This document shows, one piece after another, positions 31,246 through 35,979 of a DNA stretch of 35,979 bases. Origin of the DNA: Deltaproteobacteria bacterium (GTDB taxonomy: Bacteria; Myxococcota_A; Polyangia; Polyangiales; Houyiibacteriaceae). A program made the translations under genes and the position numbers. Positions within the stretch are counted from its first letter, which is position 1, and each line of letters starts with the position of its first letter. The notes beneath the pieces were generated by a model. The model did no database searches. It saw only the letters and a program-made list of their open reading frames with translations, and was not told the DNA's origin. Location of the stretch: assembly GCA_004283055.1 (NCBI GenBank), contig SHLP01000025.1:1-35979 (forward strand), written 5' to 3'.

Positions 31246-32259
31246 TCAAAGCACATCGTGTTCGCCCAAGAGGGCTTCTGTCTTACTCCACAGCAGCGCG
31301 CCGTTCTGCGCATCCATAGACGCTTTCGACGACTCTTTGAACCGCATCATATGCATGTACTCGCCTGTCTTCTCACCCATTTCAGCCGACGCGACGAGAT
31401 AATCAACGGGAATCGAGGCCTTGTCAGGGCTTTGGAAGAACAAAGCCATGACCGGGTTGAGGACCGGCTTGAGCCAGGCGGGCGCCTCGCGGGCCATGTT
31501 GGAGTTGACGGCGCCCGGACACAGAGCGTGGACGCAGACATCCGGGTTTCCGCCACTGCCACCGGGGTTGAGCCGCCGCGAGAGCTCGTGGAAGAACGTC
31601 GTGAGGTGGAGCTTGCTCAATCCGTAGTACTTGACCCCGTCGGTCACTCCGTATTCGATCGGCTCGCCGAACGTGTCGAAATCGATTGGGATCGAGCTCC
31701 GATGGGTCTCCGACGAGATGAAGATCAGCCGCGGCGGGTCCTCGGCCCTCGAATTGTGGCCGTAGACCTCATTTGGAATCACGCCGTCGTTCAGCAATCG
31801 GCGGAGCACGACGAACTTGGCTAGGAAGTTCACCGCGAACATCAATTCGAGACCGTGCTCGTTCGTCCGCGAGGTGACGGGAACGACACCCGCATTGAAC
31901 ACCGCAACATCGAGCGTCACCTTGCGATCGCGAAGCTGGTCACAGAAGGCCGCTATCGAATCGAAATCACTGAGGTCGACGTGCATCATCTCGATGCTGC
32001 CGCCACCGCTCGCTGCCCGAACCTCCTCGCCCGCTTCAGGGATTCCGCTGCGGCAGGCCATGATCACATGGGCGCCCCGTTTGGCGAGACGGATGGCGAT
32101 ACCCTTCCCCAAGCCGCTGTTCGCGCCGGTCACCAGACACACCCGTCCGTCGAGTCGCACGCTGTCGGACACTGGGGCGACCTTCGGGTCTTTGCTTCGC
32201 TGGTCGAGCAGGCCACTCAGGACCGCGCGGAAGGGGTTCTCATGGGTCCTGTTAGCCAT
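31246..32259 (-). CDS. Short-chain dehydrogenase/reductase
   Basis: A 337-residue SDR, longer than the classic 250, resembling retinol-dehydrogenase/protochlorophyllide-reductase-like members. The cofactor motif TGANSGLGKG begins at residue 44. The following strand VIMACRSG has Arg after the second beta strand, which favours NADP(H). NAGVV and the YGLSK catalytic Tyr-x-x-x-Lys are present. The substrate is unknown; sterols, retinoids or other lipids are common for this group. It is the first gene of the SDR-DUF1214-sulfotransferase operon. Confidence 0.9.
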   Translation of the reverse strand: MANRTHENPFRAVLSGLLDQRSKDPKVAPVSDSVRLDGRVCLVTGANSGLGKGIAIRLAKRGAHVIMACRSGIPEAGEEVRAASGGGSIEMMHVDLSDFDSIAAFCDQLRDRKVTLDVAVFNAGVVPVTSRTNEHGLELMFAVNFLAKFVVLRRLLNDGVIPNEVYGHNSRAEDPPRLIFISSETHRSSIPIDFDTFGEPIEYGVTDGVKYYGLSKLHLTTFFHELSRRLNPGGSGGNPDVCVHALCPGAVNSNMAREAPAWLKPVLNPVMALFFQSPDKASIPVDYLVASAEMGEKTGEYMHMMRFKESSKASMDAQNGALLWSKTEALLGEHDVL

Positions 32260-32292
32260 GGCCCGAGCACTTTAAAGAACTCCGTTCGACTG

Positions 32293-33033
32293 TCAACGAG
32301 ACCCGGTAATTTCCAGGTATTCGGCCACGACAGCCCCTAGGCCGACAAACATGGCCCGAGCCATCAGCGCATGCCCGATCGAAACCTCGTCGATCCCGTT
32401 CAAGCTGAGAAACGTGGGCAGGTTTTGCAAGTCGAGGTCGTGCCCGGCATTGACGCCCAGCCCGTGGCCGATCGCATGTTCGACCGCCGAGCGATAGTGG
32501 TCGAGACTCCGCTTCAGCGCATCGCCGCCTTGCTCGAACGCACGCGCGAAGGGCTCCGTGTAGAGCTCGATGCGATTGGCCCCCAGCTCGGCCGCCCAGT
32601 CGATCGCCGACCGCTCCGGGTCCACGAATACGCTCACGCGCACACCGCTCTGTCGAAAGCGACCTATGATCGCGGCAAGCTCTTCTCTCGGGGTGCCGGC
32701 ATCCCAACCGGCCTCGCTCGTGAGCTCGCCTGGGCGGACGGGAACGAGCGTGCACTGATCGGGGCGCACGTTTTCGACGAGCTCGACGAGCTCAGGCCGC
32801 GGGTCGCCTTCGATGTTGTATTCGACCCGATCGCGCACCGATGCGAGCGCATGGGCGATCTCATATACGTCGTCGGGGCGTATGTGCCGCTGGTCGGCCC
32901 GCGGATGAACGGTAATCCCCGGAGCCCCCGCATCGACGCAAACCCGGACGGCCTCGACGAGGCTCGGCACGGACCCACCCCGTGAATTCCGAAGCGTCGC
33001 AACTTTGTTCACATTGACGCTGAGCCGCACCAT
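32293..33033 (-). CDS. pdxJ: Pyridoxine 5'-phosphate synthase
   Basis: A 246-residue TIM-barrel enzyme condensing 1-deoxyxylulose 5-phosphate with 3-amino-2-oxopropyl phosphate in DXP-dependent vitamin B6 synthesis. The N-terminal motif RLSVNVNKVATLRNSRGG, the catalytic-loop region PGITVHPRADQRHIRPDDV, ECTLVP-like QCTLVPVRPGELTSE, and the closing GIDEVSIGHALMARAMFVGL are all in place. Length is normal. The canonical N-x-D-H-V reads NVNKV, so Asp-His becomes Asn-Lys near the start. It stands alone and divergent from the PaaX-like gene across a 136-base gap. Confidence 0.93.
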   Translation of the reverse strand: MVRLSVNVNKVATLRNSRGGSVPSLVEAVRVCVDAGAPGITVHPRADQRHIRPDDVYEIAHALASVRDRVEYNIEGDPRPELVELVENVRPDQCTLVPVRPGELTSEAGWDAGTPREELAAIIGRFRQSGVRVSVFVDPERSAIDWAAELGANRIELYTEPFARAFEQGGDALKRSLDHYRSAVEHAIGHGLGVNAGHDLDLQNLPTFLSLNGIDEVSIGHALMARAMFVGLGAVVAEYLEITGSR

Positions 33034-33123
33034 CGGCGGCTGTCTTAGCGCTCGATGGGGAGCCTGTCAGCATCGCTGGGTCTGCTGGGACCCAGCTGCG
33101 GCGCCAAACTTGAAACGTGTTCT

Positions 33124-33160
33124 ATTACGTTCGGTGGAATATCGGAGAATTTCGCGTAAT
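33124..33160. promoter_or_regulatory. Possible operator upstream of the PaaX-like gene
   Basis: ATTACG (33124-33129) and CGTAAT (33155-33160) form an inverted repeat with a 25-base spacer just before the regulator ATG. The half-site centres are about three helical turns apart, which could suit a dimer and autoregulation. No promoter boxes could be confidently placed. Confidence 0.3.
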
Positions 33161-33169
33161 GTCGTGCGA

Positions 33170-33961
33170 ATGGATGTGAGCGCCAAGGCGGTTGTGTTGG
33201 AGGTCCTTTCGGCCGGCGAGTCGATCGTCGACGGCACACTGCCCGTCCGCGCGCTAGTCCAGGCTGCGTCTGTCTTCGACATCGCCGAAAACAGCGTTCG
33301 CGTCGCGATCGTTCGCCTACGCGCCGAGGGTCTTCTCGAGTCGCCGAATCGGGGCGAATATCGACTGGGGCCGAGCGCCCAGATGGTCAACGAAAGGATC
33401 CACGGCTGGCGAACTGTTTCGTCTCGCCTAGGCGAATGGGACGGATCCTGGGCCGCCGTGTTCACCGCCGACCTCTCGCGCACCGATCGCCCTGCCCTTC
33501 GCCGCCGGCAGCGTGCGCTTCGCTATCTCGGCTTCGAGCAGCTCAAGACGGGATTGTTCCTCCGGCCGAACAACCTCAAGCCCGGGATCCACGGCCTTCG
33601 CGCGGAGCTGCGGGGGCTCGGCCTCGATTCAAAAGCATCGGTGTTTCGCATGGAGGACCTCAATCCTGAGCAAGACGCGTGCGCACGGGCTCTTTGGGAC
33701 AGCCCTTCCCTGGAGCAGACCTACTCGAGACTGCATGGGGATTTGAAGATCAGCATGGACCGCCTCGAGGAGCTACCGATCAACGATTCGGTTCGCGAGG
33801 CGTTTCTCCTAGGGCGTGAAGGCATTCGTCAGGTCGTACTGGACCCGCTGCTCCCCGCGCCGATGGTCGACACCGACAAGCGCTCGACCATGGTTCACCT
33901 GTTGCAGAGCTACTGCGACAAAGGCCTTCATCTCTGGGCTCGATTCCTCGCGATCGATTAA
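33170..33961 (+). CDS. PaaX-like transcriptional regulator
   Basis: A 263-residue regulator. An N-terminal winged helix (SAKAVVLEVLSAGESIVDGT, then NSVRVAIVRLRAEGLLESP and GEYRLGP) precedes the PaaX middle domain (RTVSSRLGEWDGSWAAVFTA, RALRYLGFEQLKTGLFLRP) and a helical C-terminal effector region. PaaX proteins repress aromatic or acyl-CoA degradation genes and respond to CoA thioesters; the target here is unknown. ATG 33170 is chosen over far upstream starts because the winged helix begins there. The promoter gap holds an ATTACG...CGTAAT inverted repeat. Confidence 0.85.
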   Translation: MDVSAKAVVLEVLSAGESIVDGTLPVRALVQAASVFDIAENSVRVAIVRLRAEGLLESPNRGEYRLGPSAQMVNERIHGWRTVSSRLGEWDGSWAAVFTADLSRTDRPALRRRQRALRYLGFEQLKTGLFLRPNNLKPGIHGLRAELRGLGLDSKASVFRMEDLNPEQDACARALWDSPSLEQTYSRLHGDLKISMDRLEELPINDSVREAFLLGREGIRQVVLDPLLPAPMVDTDKRSTMVHLLQSYCDKGLHLWARFLAID

Positions 33962-33990
33962 ACCGCCATTTCGAGTATGCTGCCGCTCAT

Positions 33991-34923
33991 ATGAACTCGG
34001 CCGATTTTACGTTTCAGACGGTGGACGGTGCCAATCTCCACGTGAGCGGCTGGGTGACCGAAAACCCGAAAGCGATCGTGCAGATCCTACACGGGATGGC
34101 GGAGTACGGGTCCCGGTACGCACGTCTTGCGCAGGCGCTCGCGGGCGCAGGGTACAGCGTCTATGCGCACGATCATCGCGGGCACGGGAAGAGCATTCCC
34201 GAGTCGGGCTCGGCGGGCCACATGGCGGACAGCGACAGCTGGAATCGCATCGTGGAAGACGCGCACGGGGTGAATCGCGAAATCGCCAAGCGTCACCGCG
34301 GCCTTCCGATCATCATCGTTGGGCACTCGATGGGTTCATTCGTGCTCCAGCAGCTTCTGTTCGAACGTCCTGACGACATGGTTGCGGCCGCGCTCTCCGG
34401 TTCGAACGGCAAGCCCCCTCCTATCGCGATGGTCGGCAAGCTGCTCGCGCGAATCGAGCGGGCCCGTGTCGGTAGACAGAAGCCGAGTCCGGTATTGCAG
34501 AAGCTCACCTTCGGCGAATACAACAAGCCATTCGAGCCAGCGCGCACCGAGTTCGATTGGCTCTCCCGTGACCCCGACGAAGTAGACAAGTACGTCGCAG
34601 ACCCATTGATGGGCTTCGCCGTGTCTACGCAAACCTGGCTCGACCTGCTGAACGGGCTCGACCGAATCTCGAAGCCGAGCAACGTGGGCAAGGTACCCAA
34701 GGACAAGCCTCTCTATCTCTTCGCAGGAGACCAGGACCCCGTCGGGGACAGCGGCAAGGGCGTGAAGAATCTTTATGATGCGTACAAACGCGCCGCGATC
34801 TTCGACGTTCGGCTCAAGCTTTATCCCGACGCACGACACGAAACGCTCAACGAGACGAATCGGCAAGAGGTCATAGACGATCTCATCGCCTGGTGCGACG
34901 AAGTCATCGCCGCTCTAGGCTAG
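33991..34923 (+). CDS. Alpha/beta-hydrolase, monoacylglycerol lipase-like
   Basis: A 310-residue serine hydrolase of the lysophospholipase/monoacylglycerol lipase group. The oxyanion-hole motif HGMAEYGSRY is diagnostic, the nucleophile elbow is GHSMGSF with Ser113, the acid Asp lies near GDQDPV and the catalytic His in YPDARHETLNE. No signal peptide is visible, so it is probably cytoplasmic. It starts 29 bases after the PaaX-like gene and may be in its operon. The cap region (about 140-200) is rich in charged residues. Its TAG overlaps the stop of the convergent gene within a CTAG. Confidence 0.9.
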   Translation: MNSADFTFQTVDGANLHVSGWVTENPKAIVQILHGMAEYGSRYARLAQALAGAGYSVYAHDHRGHGKSIPESGSAGHMADSDSWNRIVEDAHGVNREIAKRHRGLPIIIVGHSMGSFVLQQLLFERPDDMVAAALSGSNGKPPPIAMVGKLLARIERARVGRQKPSPVLQKLTFGEYNKPFEPARTEFDWLSRDPDEVDKYVADPLMGFAVSTQTWLDLLNGLDRISKPSNVGKVPKDKPLYLFAGDQDPVGDSGKGVKNLYDAYKRAAIFDVRLKLYPDARHETLNETNRQEVIDDLIAWCDEVIAALG

Positions 34924-35819
34924 CCCTTGGGCGAGCGGCTCGTGTAAAGCTCGCCATCGACCGCTCCTCGAACCAATGGATGCGTCTCGGGCGTGACCCG
35001 GCATCGCCACAGGGCGCTTCGCGAGCCGATGGCTTCGGCTCCTCGGTAGGCGTTGAAGTCGGGAAAAACCGCCTCGACCAGGAAGCCTGCGTCGGCCAGC
35101 ACACGCTGTTTTTGAAGCCCCCGTTCACTGGCGCGCCGGCTCTGACCGAAACAGACGTAGAGCCGGCCGTCGGGTTTGAGCATGTCGGCAGCCCGGCTTA
35201 CGAAGAGCCGAAAGCCTTCGAGGGCGTACGGAGGATCGGTGAAGACGGCACCGTACCGCGCGCGCATCGCTTTCGGGACCGGCTGGCGCAGGTCGTGCTG
35301 AACGGCCTCGAGCTCCCAAGCCCGCTCCGCTGCGTGACGCGCCAAGATGCCCAAAATCTCGTCGTCGGCGTCGACCACGGTCACCTTGCGACCCGCGCCC
35401 GCGAGCTGGACCGCCGCACTCGTGAGGTCGTCGTCCCCGAGGAAGACGAGCCCTCGTTGGTGCTCGCCGGCCTCAATCAAGAGCTCCGCGCGACGGACGG
35501 CCGTATCGGAGGTCACGAAGACTTGGTCGAGCGCCCGCTTCGGCGCCCCGCGTTCGGCGGCCATCGCTTCATAGGCGCGGCACCAGGACGTATCCCGCGG
35601 CACTGCCGCTCCGCGCGCCACCAGCTCCCTCGCCAGCGCGGCAAGCCCCTGGTCCGAACAGCGTAGCCTGCCCTGATCGATTTCAAACCACTTGGCGTAG
35701 CGCTCGGTTACTTCCCGGACGACCGACGACGCTTCACCCGCGGCGCGAACGACATCATTCCGAGACAGCGATCGACCATCGCCAAGTGCTCTGAGGACGC
35801 GGAACGCTCCTTCGTACAC
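34920..35819 (-). CDS. Branched-chain polyamine synthase-like (bis-aminopropyl spermidine synthase, BpsA family)
   Basis: A 299-residue aminopropyltransferase-like protein. An N-terminal winged-helix domain is followed by a Rossmann methyltransferase-like fold. The motifs are GLVFLGDDDLTSAAVQLA, VTVVDADDEILGIL, HDLRQPVP and VFTDPPYALEGFRLFVSRA. GDDDL and DPPY are the signatures of BpsA enzymes, which add aminopropyl groups from decarboxylated SAM to make quaternary or tertiary branched polyamines. Family members occur well outside thermophiles, and their products there are poorly known. GTG 35819 starts 8 bases after the infA stop, so the two share a transcript. Confidence 0.82.
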   Translation of the reverse strand: MYEGAFRVLRALGDGRSLSRNDVVRAAGEASSVVREVTERYAKWFEIDQGRLRCSDQGLAALARELVARGAAVPRDTSWCRAYEAMAAERGAPKRALDQVFVTSDTAVRRAELLIEAGEHQRGLVFLGDDDLTSAAVQLAGAGRKVTVVDADDEILGILARHAAERAWELEAVQHDLRQPVPKAMRARYGAVFTDPPYALEGFRLFVSRAADMLKPDGRLYVCFGQSRRASERGLQKQRVLADAGFLVEAVFPDFNAYRGAEAIGSRSALWRCRVTPETHPLVRGAVDGELYTSRSPKG

Positions 35820-35827
35820 TGGGAGCG

Positions 35828-35979
35828 CTACTTATCGCGGAACACGATCATGCCGTGCGTCAAGTCGTACGGGGACAGCGCCACCGTCACACGGTCACCT
35901 AGGATCACGCGGATCCTGAACTTTCGCATCCGGCCGCAAAGCTGCGCGCGCACCGCAGCGCCGGATTCGGTCGTCACTT
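35828..35979 (-). CDS. infA: Translation initiation factor IF-1, 3' part
   Basis: The C-terminal 49 residues of IF-1; the gene runs off the right end of the window. The match is clear in GRMRKFRIRVILGDRVTVAL and SPYDLTHGMIVFRDK, which correspond to the conserved SGKMRKNYIRI...[21 protein letters not shown] pattern of the OB fold. Some positions differ from typical IF-1 (Phe for Asn-Tyr after MRK), so this may be one of two paralogues. It sits 8 bases upstream of the polyamine synthase-like gene. Confidence 0.88.
   Translation of the reverse strand, partial: VTTESGAAVRAQLCGRMRKFRIRVILGDRVTVALSPYDLTHGMIVFRDK

Overview
The window is GC-rich, densely coded and bacterial. It most likely comes from the Myxococcota (former Deltaproteobacteria). 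The main evidence is a secreted PHP-type metallohydrolase (9543-11078) ending in a MYXO-CTERM-like tail, i.e. a GCSC motif, one hydrophobic segment and an Arg cluster. A lipoprotein with the Gly/Ser/Thr/Ala-rich linker common in myxobacteria (15048-16238) agrees with this. No rRNA, tRNA or CRISPR array was recognised.

Layout. 112-1287 is an MFS exporter. 1339-9539 is a complete V/A-type ATPase operon in the order stalk coiled-coil (G/H-like)-I-K-E-C-F-A-B-D, with 4-base ATGA overlaps joining C-F-A-B-D. 9543-18000 is a mosaic: PHP metallohydrolase, orphan ABC ATPase, VOC protein plus two acyl-CoA dehydrogenases (one degenerate), PQQ-type sugar dehydrogenase lipoprotein, MAPR/cytochrome b5-like protein and an ammonium transporter. 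18145-20072 holds an SCP2 sterol-carrier domain protein with its own terminator, a TetR regulator and an actinobacterial-looking MenB. 20176-20616 encodes an RRM RNA-binding protein that seems to start at a non-canonical ATC codon.

The most interesting region is 20868-24521. It encodes an S24/S26-like protein with Cys at the usual Ser position, an HprK-like kinase, a PqqD-like protein and a radical SAM/SPASM enzyme. A 55-residue peptide gene (23504-23671), which looks like a RiPP precursor, follows 15 bases later. A convergent nucleotidyltransferase completes the set. In some lasso-peptide pathways HprK-like kinases phosphorylate, and nucleotidyltransferases further decorate, a C-terminal serine. 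The peptide here ends in Ser-Ser, so the same chemistry may act on a radical-SAM-modified product. No lasso cyclase is present.

24580-26911 holds a myxobacterial-type unknown protein and a DUF35/thiolase-like pair of the kind linked to steroid or acyl-CoA side-chain metabolism. 26927-28785 (minus) holds a CcmH variant and a CNT nucleoside transporter. A REP-like inverted-repeat element lies at 28791-28871. 28859-32259 (minus) is a sulfotransferase/DUF1214/SDR operon. The right end holds pdxJ, a divergent PaaX-like regulator with an alpha/beta-hydrolase, a branched-polyamine-synthase-like gene and the 3' part of infA. Lipid/acyl-CoA functions (two ACADs, SCP2, thiolase-DUF35, SDR, sulfotransferase, MAPR, lipase) recur, which suggests a lifestyle using lipids or sterols; that is inference.
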